64,000 bases of DNA from Palsa-504 sp963767565 (GTDB lineage Bacteria; Actinomycetota; Actinomycetes; Streptosporangiales; Streptosporangiaceae): contig CAVYEG010000018.1 in the NCBI GenBank assembly GCA_963767565.1, positions 62,001-126,000 of the forward strand, given 5' to 3'. Every line of letters begins with the position of its first letter. The stretch's first letter is position 1. Made by a program: the position numbers and the translations under genes. The notes beneath the pieces are model-generated. The model made no database searches. It was not told the DNA's origin and was given only the letters and a program-made list of their open reading frames with translations. Below are positions 34,426-42,541 of the stretch, piece after piece.

Positions 34426-35313
34426 CCGCAGGCTGCTCAGGCCGATCCCGGCCACGATGGCCAGCCCTCCGGCCAGCTGCCTGGGGCCTACCGGGTTGGC
34501 GAAGAACACCACGCCCGCGGCGGCGCCGACCAGCGGCTCCAGGTTGAGGAAGGCCCCGGCGACCTCGGCCGGCACCCGGCTCTGCGCGTAGGCGAACAGC
34601 GTGAACGGCACCAGCGTGCCGCCCGCCACCAGCGCGCAGGTGGCCAGCACCGGGCCGGGCCCGGCCGGCATGGCCGGCGCGCCCTCGGTGAGCAGGGTGA
34701 AGGCCAGGGCGCCCAGGGCGGCCCCCAGGAACTGCACCGCGGTGACCGCCACCGGGTCCCGGCCGGCCAGCAGCCGGACCTGGGCCACCGTGAACGTGGA
34801 CGAGACCAGCAGCGAGACCAGGACCAGGCCGTCGCCAGCCAGCGTGGCACCGCCGCCCGCACCGGCGGTGACCAGGCCCACGCCGGCCAGCGAGAGCACG
34901 AAGCCGGCCCAGGCCACGGGGCGGGCCACGGTGTGGTGCCACAGCGCGGCGATGACCGCGACCAGCACCGGCACGGCCCCGATGAGCAGGGCCGCGTGGG
35001 TGACGCTGGTCCGGCTGATGCCGGCGTTCTGCAGGACGACCGACCCGCCGTATCCGATCGCCCCGGAGACCAGCAGCCTGGCGTCCAGGATGCGCTGGCG
35101 GCTACTCCGGGGGGATCCATCCCCCCGGGCCCCCCTAGGGTTCCGACGCCTCGCCACCGGCAGCAAGATCGCGGCGGCCAGCCCGAACCGCACGGCGGTG
35201 AGCCAGCCCGGGGCCAGCCACTGCAGGGCCAGCTTGGACAGGGGCACGGTGGTACCCCACAGCAGCCCGGCCGCGACCAGCGCTGCGACGGCGTTACGAC
35301 GGTTGATGTTCAT
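34255..35313 (-). CDS. EamA/DMT-family transporter with read-through tail
   Basis: Residues 1 to about 290 form a normal ten-helix EamA permease: LVAAGLLWGTTVPLSKLAL, GSVVLQNAGISRTSVTHAAL, a duplicated second half and the end GGLAIVAGIGLSSL. After this the frame continues for about 57 polar residues (SGQVRAEQGQVGRREPVAGG...) that are purely the antisense of the aldo/keto reductase 3' end, so the native stop appears lost. A G-run hairpin element adds about 12 residues near RRRNPRGARGDGSPRSSR between helices 2 and 3. ATG 35313 (MNINRRNAV) is preferred over the upstream GTG/ATG. It is divergent from the Lrp gene and may be regulated by it, as amino-acid exporters often are (inference). Confidence 0.85.
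   Translation of the reverse strand: MNINRRNAVAALVAAGLLWGTTVPLSKLALQWLAPGWLTAVRFGLAAAILLPVARRRNPRGARGDGSPRSSRQRILDARLLVSGAIGYGGSVVLQNAGISRTSVTHAALLIGAVPVLVAVIAALWHHTVARPVAWAGFVLSLAGVGLVTAGAGGGATLAGDGLVLVSLLVSSTFTVAQVRLLAGRDPVAVTAVQFLGAALGALAFTLLTEGAPAMPAGPGPVLATCALVAGGTLVPFTLFAYAQSRVPAEVAGAFLNLEPLVGAAAGVVFFANPVGPRQLAGGLAIVAGIGLSSLRSGQVRAEQGQVGRREPVAGGLGLVPEGIDERGGTGGVEPGALAGGQDQRRCREVVG
35105..35140 (-). repeat. G-run hairpin element, copy 4 (inside the EamA gene)
   Basis: On the minus strand the order is CCTAG, G6, CCC, G6, ATGGAT, C6, GGAG. It matches the core of copies 2, 3 and 5. It lies in frame in a cytoplasmic loop of the transporter. Confidence 0.65.
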
Positions 35314-35344
35314 ACATCCATTTTCGCCACGCGGCATACGAAAT

Positions 35345-35375
35345 TTGACAGGCAGGCAGCTTTACAAACTATTAT
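35345..35375 (+). promoter_or_regulatory. Promoter of the Lrp-type gene
   Basis: TTGACA at 35345-35350 is a perfect -35. ACTATT at 17 bp or TATTAT at 19 bp serves as the -10. The ATG of the regulator is only about 10-14 bp downstream, so the transcript may be leaderless or have a very short leader. Confidence 0.65.
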
Positions 35376-35383
35376 TTGGTCAA

Positions 35384-35851
35384 ATGGCTATCTCACTTGA
35401 TGAAGTTGACGTTGAGCTGCTAACCGCGCTGCAGGAGGACGCGGACCGGACCAACGTCCAGCTGGCCCGGCTGGTCGGCCTGTCGCCGGCCGCTACCCTG
35501 CACCGGGTCCGCCGGCTCAAGGAGTCGGGCGTCATCCGGATCATCAGCGCCCAGCTCGATCCGGACGCCTGCGGCTTCCCGCTGCAGGTCTACGTGACGG
35601 CCACCCTGGCCCGTCATGACGTGCGCTCGAGCAACATCTTCGACGACCTGATCCGGTCCCTGCCGCAGATCATCTCCGCGTACACCGTGGCCGGCGAGAT
35701 GGACTACCTGCTCACCGTGGTGGCCCGCGACGTCGCCGAACTCCAGTACGTGCTGGCCAGCCTGGCCACCCGCGGCGGCCAGCGGCTGGTCACCTACCTG
35801 CGCCTGGCCGAGATCAAGCCCCCGTCCCGGCTGCCCATCGGTCCCCGCTAA
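35384..35851 (+). CDS. Lrp/AsnC-family transcriptional regulator
   Basis: The 155-residue protein has the Lrp helix-turn-helix LDEVDVELLTALQEDADRTNVQLARLVGLSPAATLHRVRRLKESGVI and the RAM ligand domain with TVAGEMDYLLTVVARDVAELQYVL. The family senses amino acids and often controls an adjacent exporter. Here the divergent EamA transporter is the obvious candidate target. ATG 35384 gives MAISLDEVD; the frame is open far upstream but that part is antisense to the transporter. Confidence 0.93.
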   Translation: MAISLDEVDVELLTALQEDADRTNVQLARLVGLSPAATLHRVRRLKESGVIRIISAQLDPDACGFPLQVYVTATLARHDVRSSNIFDDLIRSLPQIISAYTVAGEMDYLLTVVARDVAELQYVLASLATRGGQRLVTYLRLAEIKPPSRLPIGPR

Positions 35852-36991
35852 CCCGCGCTCCACCCGGCGGAACGTCAGCCACAGGCCCGACAGCACCAGC
35901 GCGAACACCGGCAGCCAGGCCAGCCGCTCGGCCACCCACAGGCCGCTGGTCGGGGCGGTGAGCAGGCCGCCCGGGCGGCCGGCCAGCAGGCCCAGCGAGC
36001 TGACCGTGACGAACGCGGTCTGGTGCCACAGGAACAAGGTCATGGCCGACAGGTTGACCATTGCGATCGCGGCCCAGGCCAGCGGCAGGCGCATCCACCG
36101 GGCCAGCCGGTCCCGCAGCAGCAGGGCCAGGCCGCACTGGGCGATGCCGAAGGTCACCGCGGCCAGGGTGGGCGGGTTCAGGTTCGAGATGTGGGCGCCG
36201 TTCACGCCGACCATGCTGGCCGGGTAGCCGGCCCAGGCGATCAGCGCGGCGGTGGCGGCCGCGCCGCCGGCCAGCATCAGCGCGGGTCCCCGGCAGCGGC
36301 GCAGCGACCCGAGCGCCCAGGCCATGCCGAGCAGGTAGGGGACCAGCCAGCCGGCCGGAAGGTTGAACCAGCCCACCCAGCCGGGCCCGTGCAGCCCGAA
36401 CCTGACCAGGTCGGCGACGGCTACCACGGCGGCCGGGAAGGCCGCCGCCCAGGCCCCGAACCGCCGGACCAGCCACAGGGCCGCCGGGGTCAGCGCGGTC
36501 AGCCCGGCGTACACGCCCAGGAACCACAGCGGGCTGATCACCAGGAACAGCAGCGTATGGATGGTCGTGCCCGGGACGCCCGCCAGCAGCAGGCCGATCG
36601 TGACCGGGATCCAGACCGCGACCAGCGCCGCGACCGGGCGGGCCAGCCTCGTTAGCCGCTTACGCAGCCAGGGAAGGTAACCGCCCCGGTAGCTCCGGGC
36701 CGCCGAATAGCCGCCGACCAGGAAGAAGACCGCGAGCGTCTGGAACACCCAGGACAGTGGGGCCAGCCACGACATCGAGGCCAGCGGGCTGTTGTCGTTC
36801 AGCACCGTGCCCCCGTGATGGTAACCGTGGCCGGCGCCGGGGCCGGGCACGAGCGCGGTGACCAGCCAGTGGCCGCCGATGACGCCCGCGATGGCCAGGG
36901 CGCGCAGCGCGTCCACCGCGCGGTCGCGCTGCGGCGGAGTCGCCGCGTCGACGCGCCGCGCGAGCCGGCGCACCTGCTGCAGGCCGGTCAT
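35420..36991 (-). CDS. Membrane acyltransferase (acyltransferase-3 type) with read-through tail
   Basis: Residues 1 to about 380 form an integral-membrane acyltransferase-3 protein: the first helix carries the family's catalytic-type RALAIAGVIGGHWLV (conserved His), followed by many hydrophobic helices (VFFLVGGYSAARSY, TLLFLVISPLWFLGVYAGL, MTLFLWHQTAFV). Such proteins O-acylate sugars, lipids or peptides at the membrane. After LTFRRVERG the frame runs on for over 130 residues that are the antisense of the Lrp gene, with no homologous character. The native C-terminus probably lay near nt 35855. GTG/ATG 36991 overlaps the following hydrolase by 4 bp in operon fashion. Confidence 0.8.
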   Translation of the reverse strand: MTGLQQVRRLARRVDAATPPQRDRAVDALRALAIAGVIGGHWLVTALVPGPGAGHGYHHGGTVLNDNSPLASMSWLAPLSWVFQTLAVFFLVGGYSAARSYRGGYLPWLRKRLTRLARPVAALVAVWIPVTIGLLLAGVPGTTIHTLLFLVISPLWFLGVYAGLTALTPAALWLVRRFGAWAAAFPAAVVAVADLVRFGLHGPGWVGWFNLPAGWLVPYLLGMAWALGSLRRCRGPALMLAGGAAATAALIAWAGYPASMVGVNGAHISNLNPPTLAAVTFGIAQCGLALLLRDRLARWMRLPLAWAAIAMVNLSAMTLFLWHQTAFVTVSSLGLLAGRPGGLLTAPTSGLWVAERLAWLPVFALVLSGLWLTFRRVERGLAGTDGQPGRGLDLGQAQVGDQPLAAAGGQAGQHVLEFGDVAGHHGEQVVHLAGHGVRGDDLRQGPDQVVEDVARAHVMTGQGGRHVDLQREAAGVRIELGADDPDDARLLEPADPVQGSGRRQADQPGQLDVGPVRVLLQRG

Positions 36992-37917
36992 CGGGTCACC
37001 GCCGCGGCATTACCCAGCGCGATGTAGGTCAGGTTGCGCAGCGAGACCGTGCCCGGGTCCAGGTAGCCGCTGTGGCCGCCGTCTCCGGTGCCGAAGATGC
37101 GCGCGCCGAACCCGGGCGACATCGGGTCGGCGCTGAAGCCCAGCCCGAGCAGCCGGATGTTCGGCACGAACCTGATCGGGTCGTCGCTTTCCCGGCCCGC
37201 CCAGACGCGGGCGCCGGTCTGCAGCGAGGACACCGAGGAGGCGTCCATCCCGGGGCTGCCGAACACCGCGATGTCGGTCACCGGCAGGTGCGGCGCGGCC
37301 AGCCCGCAGACCACGGACCCGTAGCTGTGGCACAGCAGGGCGACCTGGTCGCCGTGCCGGGCCAGCGCGACCACCAGCGGCCGCAGGGCCTGCGCCCCGA
37401 GCCCGGCGTCGCCCGAGGTCAGCACGCCCGGGCTGAGCATGGCCGGGGCCGGGTAGCCGAGCCAGGCGATGATGGCCAGCCGCGCCCCGGGCTCGAGCGA
37501 GCGCGCCTCGGCCGCCAGGGCCAGTGCACCGCCGCCGGGGGAGGACGCGCCGCGCGAGAAGAACGTGTCCAGCGTGGTGTCCGAGCCCGGCACCAGGATC
37601 GCGACCCGGGTGGCCGTGGCCAGGTTGCCGGTCACCATGGCGGCCACGCCCTGACCGCTGGGGTTGAAGAACAGCACGTGCCGGGTGCGCAGCGTGGCCA
37701 GTGCCCCGGCCAGCTGGCTGTGGCCGTCGCGGGTAGCCGCGCGTTCTGCCGTGCCGATGGCCTGCGCGTCGGCCGCGTAGCGCGCGGCCAGCGCGCTGGA
37801 CGTCAGCGCCGGGGGTGCCTGCGGCGTGGCGGCGGTGGCGGCTGGCCACGCCGCGGCGGTCGTGCCGAACACCGCCGCCGCGACCAGCGGTACGGCGGCC
37901 AGAGTGCGAAGTCTCAT
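36988..37917 (-). CDS. Secreted alpha/beta hydrolase (DUF1023-like)
   Basis: The 309-residue protein starts with a signal peptide (MRLRTLAAVPLVAAAVFGTTAAAWPAA, likely cleaved near residue 29). The serine nucleophile elbow is CHSYGS, and the His may be that of GDGGHSGYLDPG near the C-terminus. The layout with VAILVPGSDTTLDTFF and PDMSPGFGARIF resembles the actinobacterial DUF1023 hydrolase group. It acts outside the membrane on an unknown ester or peptide. The gene is first in the transcript, and its stop overlaps the acyltransferase start... the pair may modify and hydrolyse the same envelope compound (inference). Confidence 0.85.
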   Translation of the reverse strand: MRLRTLAAVPLVAAAVFGTTAAAWPAATAATPQAPPALTSSALAARYAADAQAIGTAERAATRDGHSQLAGALATLRTRHVLFFNPSGQGVAAMVTGNLATATRVAILVPGSDTTLDTFFSRGASSPGGGALALAAEARSLEPGARLAIIAWLGYPAPAMLSPGVLTSGDAGLGAQALRPLVVALARHGDQVALLCHSYGSVVCGLAAPHLPVTDIAVFGSPGMDASSVSSLQTGARVWAGRESDDPIRFVPNIRLLGLGFSADPMSPGFGARIFGTGDGGHSGYLDPGTVSLRNLTYIALGNAAAVTR

Positions 37918-38160
37918 GGTGGCGTCCCTTTCTCCGTGGCCGGGATTACGGTCAGGAAGCTACGGACGCCGGTGGCTCGCCGGCGTCACCCTGCGGAGCC
38001 GACTGCTGACCTGCCCCGGGGGTAGGAGACCGGTGGCACGGGCCGCCGCCCGCGGCGCCGCCGGCCACCGCGGCCTGCACCACCCCCTACTCGGGTATGA
38101 GCTCGCAGATACGCCGGCCGGGGGACGGAGTTTCCAGGTCTGCCCGCCTACGCTGAGGGC
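37918..38160. other. Divergent intergenic region between hydrolase and histidine kinase genes
   Basis: These 243 bp hold the divergent promoters of the secreted hydrolase and the two-component system. I see no clear -10/-35 pair and no coding frame. Confidence 0.5.
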
Positions 38161-39405
38161 ATGGAAGAGAACGGCGTGCGCAGGTTCGCGGCGACGTTCG
38201 TGACCGACACCACGAGCCCCCCGACGCCGCGCCATCGCCGGCTGCGGCGCGGGCGGCTTGACCTCGTTGAGGCCGCCGACACGATCATCGCGCTGATCTG
38301 CTTCGGCGTCTGCACCTCGGTGCTGGCGCCGGGGAACTCCACCCAGAACGGCCACCACCCGCCCATCCTGCTGGTGGCCTTCGCGTTCCTCACCTGCGCG
38401 CCGCTCGCCCTGCGCACCCGGTTCCCGCTGACCGCCTGGGCCGTCACCGGGCTGGCCGTCATCGGCACCAGCCTGGTCTTCCCCGGGGGCTGGCTCGACG
38501 GGTCCGGATACCTGGTCGTCGTCCTGATCGTCTACGGCCTGTGCCTGTACGCGGTGGCGGTCCGCGGACGGCCGCGGATCGTGGTCGCCGCGGGGCTCGT
38601 CACCGTGGTCGGGGCCGGGTTCCTCGATTCCGGCGCGGCGCCCGGAGCCGCCTTCCTGGCCGTCATCCCGCTGCTGATCGGAGCCGTCGTCCGGGTCCGG
38701 CGCAGCGGCGAGCTCCGGCTCGCCGAGCAGGAGCGCCGGCACTCCGGCGAGCGCGCGCTGCTCGAGGAGCGCCAGCGCATCGCCAGGGAACTGCATGACG
38801 TGGTGGCCCACCACATGTCGGTGATCGCCATCCAGGCCGAGGCGGCACCCTACAAGACCGCCGATGCGCCGCCCGAACTGGTCGAGAGCTTCAGTGACAT
38901 CCGGGCCAGCGCGCTGGCCGGCCTGGCCGAGCTGCGCCGCGTGCTCGGCGTGCTGCGCACCGGCGGGCTTCAGACCGCGCCGCAGCCCGGGCTGGCCGAG
39001 CTGGATGCCCTGCTTGACTCGGCCCGCAGCGGCGGCGTGTCAGTCACCGTGACCCGCAGCGGCGACCCCGTGACGCTGCCGGAGGGCGTGGACCTGTCCG
39101 CCTACCGCATCGTGCAGGAGGCACTGAGCAACGCGATGCGGTACGCGCCGGGATCACATGTCGGGCTGTACCTGGACTACCGCCCCGAAGGGCTGGCCCT
39201 CGAGGTCCGCAACGACGCCGCGACCGTACCGGTGCTGGTGCCCGGCGGTGACGGTGCCCCCGGCGGCGGCCACGGCATCGTCGGCATGCGCGAGCGCGCC
39301 GCCATGCTGGGTGGCCGCCTGGACGCGGGCCCGACCGAAGACGGGGGGTTCCAGGTGGCCGCGGTCCTGCCGATGAGCCCGGACCAGGCGGGGGACAAGC
39401 CATGA
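38161..39405 (+). CDS. Two-component sensor histidine kinase (NarL-partner type)
   Basis: The 414-residue protein has four or five membrane helices in residues 35-180, a short coiled segment and the HisKA_3 dimerisation domain ERQRIARELHDVVAHHMSVIAIQAEAA, with the phosphoacceptor His in ELHDVV. The HATPase domain follows with QEALSNAMRYAPG (N box) and HGIVGMRERAAMLGG (G box). It autophosphorylates and passes phosphate to the response regulator encoded next, with a 4-bp ATGA overlap. The stimulus is unknown; the sensor part is mostly buried in the membrane, suggesting envelope stress or a lipid-soluble cue. Confidence 0.93.
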   Translation: MEENGVRRFAATFVTDTTSPPTPRHRRLRRGRLDLVEAADTIIALICFGVCTSVLAPGNSTQNGHHPPILLVAFAFLTCAPLALRTRFPLTAWAVTGLAVIGTSLVFPGGWLDGSGYLVVVLIVYGLCLYAVAVRGRPRIVVAAGLVTVVGAGFLDSGAAPGAAFLAVIPLLIGAVVRVRRSGELRLAEQERRHSGERALLEERQRIARELHDVVAHHMSVIAIQAEAAPYKTADAPPELVESFSDIRASALAGLAELRRVLGVLRTGGLQTAPQPGLAELDALLDSARSGGVSVTVTRSGDPVTLPEGVDLSAYRIVQEALSNAMRYAPGSHVGLYLDYRPEGLALEVRNDAATVPVLVPGGDGAPGGGHGIVGMRERAAMLGGRLDAGPTEDGGFQVAAVLPMSPDQAGDKP

Positions 39406-40061
39406 CCATCCGCGTGCTGGTGGCCGACGACCAGGGGATGGTGCGGTCGGGCTTTTCCATCCTGCTGAACGCGCAGCCCGACATCGAGGTGGTCGGCGAG
39501 GCCGTCAACGGGCAGGAGGCCATCTCCCGGGCCGCGGAGCTGAGCCCCGACGTGATCCTGATGGACGTGCGCATGCCGGTGCTCGACGGCCTGCAGGCCA
39601 CCCGGCAGCTCGCGGCGGCCGACGGCGCGCCCCGGGTCCTCATCCTGACCACCTTCGACCTGGACGACTACGTGTACGAGGCGCTGCGCGCCGGCGCCAG
39701 CGGCTTCCTGCTCAAGGACGCCTCGGCCGGCGAGCTCGCCGCCGCGGTACGGGTGGTCGCGGCCGGCGATGCGCTGCTGGCCCCCGGGGTGACCCGCCGG
39801 CTGATCGCGGAGTTCGCCCGCCTGGGCGCGCCCCGGGCCGCCAGCCGCAAGCACCTCGAGGAGCTGACCGAACGCGAGACCGAGGTGCTGGCCCTGGTGG
39901 CCCGCGGCCTGTCCAACGCCGAGATCGCCGCCCACCTCGTGGTGGCGGATCAGACGGTCAAGACCCACGTCAGCCGGGTCCTGATGAAGCTCGCCCTGCG
40001 CGACCGCGCCCAGGCTGTCGTCTTCGCCTACGAGAACGGCCTCGTCCGCCCCGGCGAATAA
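39402..40061 (+). CDS. LuxR/NarL-family response regulator
   Basis: The 219-residue protein has a receiver domain with acidic pocket VLVADDQGMVRSG, phosphoacceptor Asp in DVILMDVRMPVLDG, LILTTFDLDDYVYEAL and the Lys in FLLKDAS. The C-terminal LuxR HTH is LTERETEVLALVARGLSNAEIAAHLVVADQTVKTHVSRVL. It is the DNA-binding partner of the preceding kinase. The CPBP membrane protein gene follows after 3 bp and may be a target. Confidence 0.95.
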   Translation: MTIRVLVADDQGMVRSGFSILLNAQPDIEVVGEAVNGQEAISRAAELSPDVILMDVRMPVLDGLQATRQLAAADGAPRVLILTTFDLDDYVYEALRAGASGFLLKDASAGELAAAVRVVAAGDALLAPGVTRRLIAEFARLGAPRAASRKHLEELTERETEVLALVARGLSNAEIAAHLVVADQTVKTHVSRVLMKLALRDRAQAVVFAYENGLVRPGE

Positions 40062-40064
40062 CCC

Positions 40065-40967
40065 GTGACCAGAACCCCCCGCCCCGAGTCCCGTCCCCGC
40101 CCCGAGTCCCGTCCCCGCCCCGAGTCCAGTCCTCGCCCCGAGCCCCGCTCCCGCCCCGAGCCCCGCTCCCGCCCCGAGCCCCGCTCCCGCCCCGAGCCCC
40201 GCTCCCGCCCCGAGCCCCGCTCCCGGCCCGAGCCTCGCCGCCCGGCCGACGTGGCCTTCGCCGCGAACGCCTGCCTCGTGCTCATCGGCTATAACAACCT
40301 GGCCGGTGCCCAGCCCTGGCACCGCCGCTGGTACCCGGCGGTCAACTCCCTCGCCGCGGCGACCGCGCTGGCCGCCGCGTCGGCCAGCGGGCTGACCGCC
40401 GCCGACCTCGGCCTGCGGCGGGACCAGCTGAAGCCCGGGCTCAAGCTGGGAGCCGCGGCGGCCGCGCCGGTCGTGGCCGCGTACGCGCTGGCCGCGCTGA
40501 CCCCCGCCACCCGGCCCCTGCTCGACGACCAGCGGGTGGCCGTCCTGGACCGGCGCCAGCTCGCCTATCACGTGCTGCTGCGCATCCCGCTCGGCACCGT
40601 GGCCTGGGAGGAGACCGCGTTCCGGGGCGTGCTGGCGGCGGCGCTGCGCCGGGTGCTGGCCGAACCCGCGGCGACCGCCGTGGCCAGCGCGGTGTTCGGC
40701 CTGTGGCACATCCGCCCGGCCGCCGAGGCGCTGGCCGCCAACCGGCCGGCGGACAGCCGCGGTGCCCGCCTGGCCGCGGTCGGCGCCGTCGCGGCCGGGA
40801 CCGCGGCGGCGGGCGCGCTGCTGTCAGGCCTGCGCGAACGCTCCGGCAGCCTGGCCGCGCCGGTCGTGCTGCACCTCGCCGCCAACTGCACGGGACCGCT
40901 GGCCAGCGCCCTGGCCCGGCGGCCCGCTACCGGTGGCTGGCCGAGGTCAGGCCCCGGCTGCCGTTGA
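40065..40967 (+). CDS. CPBP-family intramembrane protease with PEPRSR repeats
   Basis: The first 60 residues are low complexity: tandem six-residue units such as PEPRSR and PESRPR, encoded by 18-bp repeats from about 40070 to 40235. The remainder is a membrane CPBP (Abi/CAAX protease-like) domain with motif 1 WEETAFRGVLAAAL (EExxR), motif 2 FGLWHIRPA and motif 3 VVLHLAANCTG. The family cleaves or processes membrane peptides; in bacteria some give bacteriocin immunity. The basic repeat tail faces the cytosol if the usual topology holds. It follows the response regulator after 3 bp, so it is cotranscribed. Its 3' end overlaps the convergent amidotransferase gene by 41 bp. Confidence 0.85.
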   Translation: MTRTPRPESRPRPESRPRPESSPRPEPRSRPEPRSRPEPRSRPEPRSRPEPRSRPEPRRPADVAFAANACLVLIGYNNLAGAQPWHRRWYPAVNSLAAATALAAASASGLTAADLGLRRDQLKPGLKLGAAAAAPVVAAYALAALTPATRPLLDDQRVAVLDRRQLAYHVLLRIPLGTVAWEETAFRGVLAAALRRVLAEPAATAVASAVFGLWHIRPAAEALAANRPADSRGARLAAVGAVAAGTAAAGALLSGLRERSGSLAAPVVLHLAANCTGPLASALARRPATGGWPRSGPGCR

Positions 40968-41703
40968 CCTCGGGCCGGCCGTAGCGCCGCACGAACGCGC
41001 GCAGGATCGCCGGCGGGTGGCTGATGTCGCTGCTCCAGGCCAGCGCCTTGAGCTCGTCGGCCTTCTCGGGCTCGAAGTACCCGGCGTGCTTGTACACGTC
41101 GATCCTGGTGCACAGGCCCGGCGCGTCCAGTTCGGGATGGAACTGGGTGGCGTAGACGTTCGAGCCGATCCGGAACGCCTGCACCGGGCAGGCGGCCGAG
41201 GTGGCCAGCAGCACGGCGTGACCGGGCAGGCGGCTGATCGCCTCCTTGTGCCCGGTAAACGCGTCGAAGCTGGCGGGCAGCTCGCGCAGCAGCGGGTCAC
41301 GCCGGCCCGGCGGGGTGAGCGTGACCCGGACCGTGCCGACCGGCTCGGCGTACCTCCGGCCCAGGACGCCGCCCTGATGGCGGCCGAGGGCCCCGACGCC
41401 GTAGCACGCTCCCAGGAACGGGAAGTCGGCCCGGACCACGCCGTCGAGCAGGCGGCTCAGGTCCGCCTCGACCCGCCGCTGGACGTCGGACTTCTTCTCG
41501 TCCGGGTCGGAATAGTTGAACGGGCCCCCGCCGACCCAGATCCCGGACCATTCGCCCAGGTCGACCTCACCCAGCGGGCGCTGCTCCAGCCGTACCCGCC
41601 GCAGGTCGCGCTCCTCCAGCCCGGCCAGGCTCACGAAGGACGCGTACTCGTTGTCCGCTGCGGGGTCGTCCGCGCGGATAGACAGCAGCAAGAACGGTTT
41701 CAT
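40927..41703 (-). CDS. Class I glutamine amidotransferase-like protein
   Basis: The 258-residue protein has the GATase1 triad: Cys in FLGACYGVGALG, then His and Glu in YATQFHPELD. The start MKPFLLLSIRADDPAADNEY and the GGGPFNYSDPDEKKS segment match the GuaA-like stand-alone amidotransferases of actinobacteria. It releases ammonia from glutamine or acts on a gamma-glutamyl bond, with partner unknown. ATG 41703 is chosen by homology. Convergent with the CPBP gene, with which it overlaps by 41 bp. Confidence 0.88.
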   Translation of the reverse strand: MKPFLLLSIRADDPAADNEYASFVSLAGLEERDLRRVRLEQRPLGEVDLGEWSGIWVGGGPFNYSDPDEKKSDVQRRVEADLSRLLDGVVRADFPFLGACYGVGALGRHQGGVLGRRYAEPVGTVRVTLTPPGRRDPLLRELPASFDAFTGHKEAISRLPGHAVLLATSAACPVQAFRIGSNVYATQFHPELDAPGLCTRIDVYKHAGYFEPEKADELKALAWSSDISHPPAILRAFVRRYGRPEVNGSRGLTSASHR

Positions 41704-42196
41704 CCGATCACTGTAGTAACCGCGGAGTCCTGCGGCGGCCATGATTCAGCGTTCGCCCGACGGCGGCTGGCTTCAGCGGTCCACGGCGTCCAGCACCTCA
41801 GGCAGCTGCCCCGCTGCGGCCCGGCCGATGACGTGCTGCCGGAACAGCTCGGCCGCCGGGAGCAGGCGGCGTCCGGCCGATCCGCCCTCCCTGCCGCCGC
41901 CCGTCCCTCCGCGCCCCCCAGCCCCGCTGATCACATTTGCCCGGAGGATTTTTCTTTCATGGAGTATTTGGGCAGCTATACCTGCCCAAATACTCCATGG
42001 AAGCCGGATCCTCCGTGATCTTGTGATCGATGGGGTTCGTGAGGTTACGGGCTGCCGTGTCCGGCTTGGAAGTAATGGTTGCGAGTCACACTGCAACCAC
42101 TGGCACCCCGGAACACAGTAGACCGGACCGCGATCCCGCTAGGAACCGACCGGCAACCACCGGCTGGCGCCGCGCAAGGCCCTAACGAGATGGCGC
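41704..42196. other. Gene-free region holding palindromic element copy B
   Basis: No convincing coding sequence is present in these 490 bp. The centre is occupied by the palindromic element at 41929-42020; elsewhere I see only short open frames with no protein-like composition. Confidence 0.6.
41929..42020. repeat. Palindromic intergenic element, copy B (complete form)
   Basis: The core is an 18-bp perfect inverted repeat, CATGGAGTATTTGGGCAG (41958-41975) and its complement (41982-41999), around the loop CTATAC. Outside, CGGAGGAT pairs with ATCCTCCG and the ends are GATCAC/GTGATC. The whole 92 bp can therefore fold on itself. Copy A at 8132-8222 shares TCACATTT, CGGAGGAT and both core arms. 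Confidence 0.85.
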
Positions 42197-42427
42197 CTAA
42201 CCCTCGCCGCCGCGGACGAAGTGGCCCTTGCCGGGCACGCTGACGATCATGCCCTCGCCTTTGAGGATGGACAGCGCCCGGGCGGCCGTGCGGTGCGACA
42301 CCTTGTGCACCTCGCTGATCGTATGCACCGAGGGAATCCGGCCGATCATCCGCCCCTGCGCGATCTCGTCGCGCAGCATGTAGGCGAGTTGCTCATACGG
42401 CGGCACGGCCGAGTCAGGGTCAATCAC
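42197..42427 (-). CDS. Short GntR-family regulator (DNA-binding domain only)
   Basis: The 76-residue protein is just a winged helix: PPYEQLAYMLRDEIAQGRMIGRIPSVHTISEVHKVSHRTAARALSILKGEGMIVSVPGKGHFV. There is no effector domain, whereas full GntR proteins exceed 200 residues. Similar short forms are common in actinomycetes, often tied to conjugation or mobile elements. GTG 42427 gives the start MIDPDSAVPPYEQ. It is divergent from the ribokinase gene by 114 bp. Confidence 0.85.
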   Translation of the reverse strand: MIDPDSAVPPYEQLAYMLRDEIAQGRMIGRIPSVHTISEVHKVSHRTAARALSILKGEGMIVSVPGKGHFVRGGEG

Positions 42428-42519
42428 AGCGCCTCATTCATGTTCGTGTTATCCAGATTCATGCGGTGGTCTTCGCCGTACCTTACGCTCACCGGCCACT
42501 CGCGCTGCTGGACGTCCCG

Positions 42520-42533
42520 GTTAGCGCGCTAAC
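42520..42533. promoter_or_regulatory. LacI-type operator ahead of the ribokinase gene
   Basis: GTTAGCGCGCTAAC is a perfect palindrome ending 8 bp before the ATG. It uses the same half-site (GTTAGC) as the araB operator at 28785, but with two more bases at the centre. Its position would block transcription or translation start. Confidence 0.6.
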
Positions 42534-42541
42534 GTGCCCCC

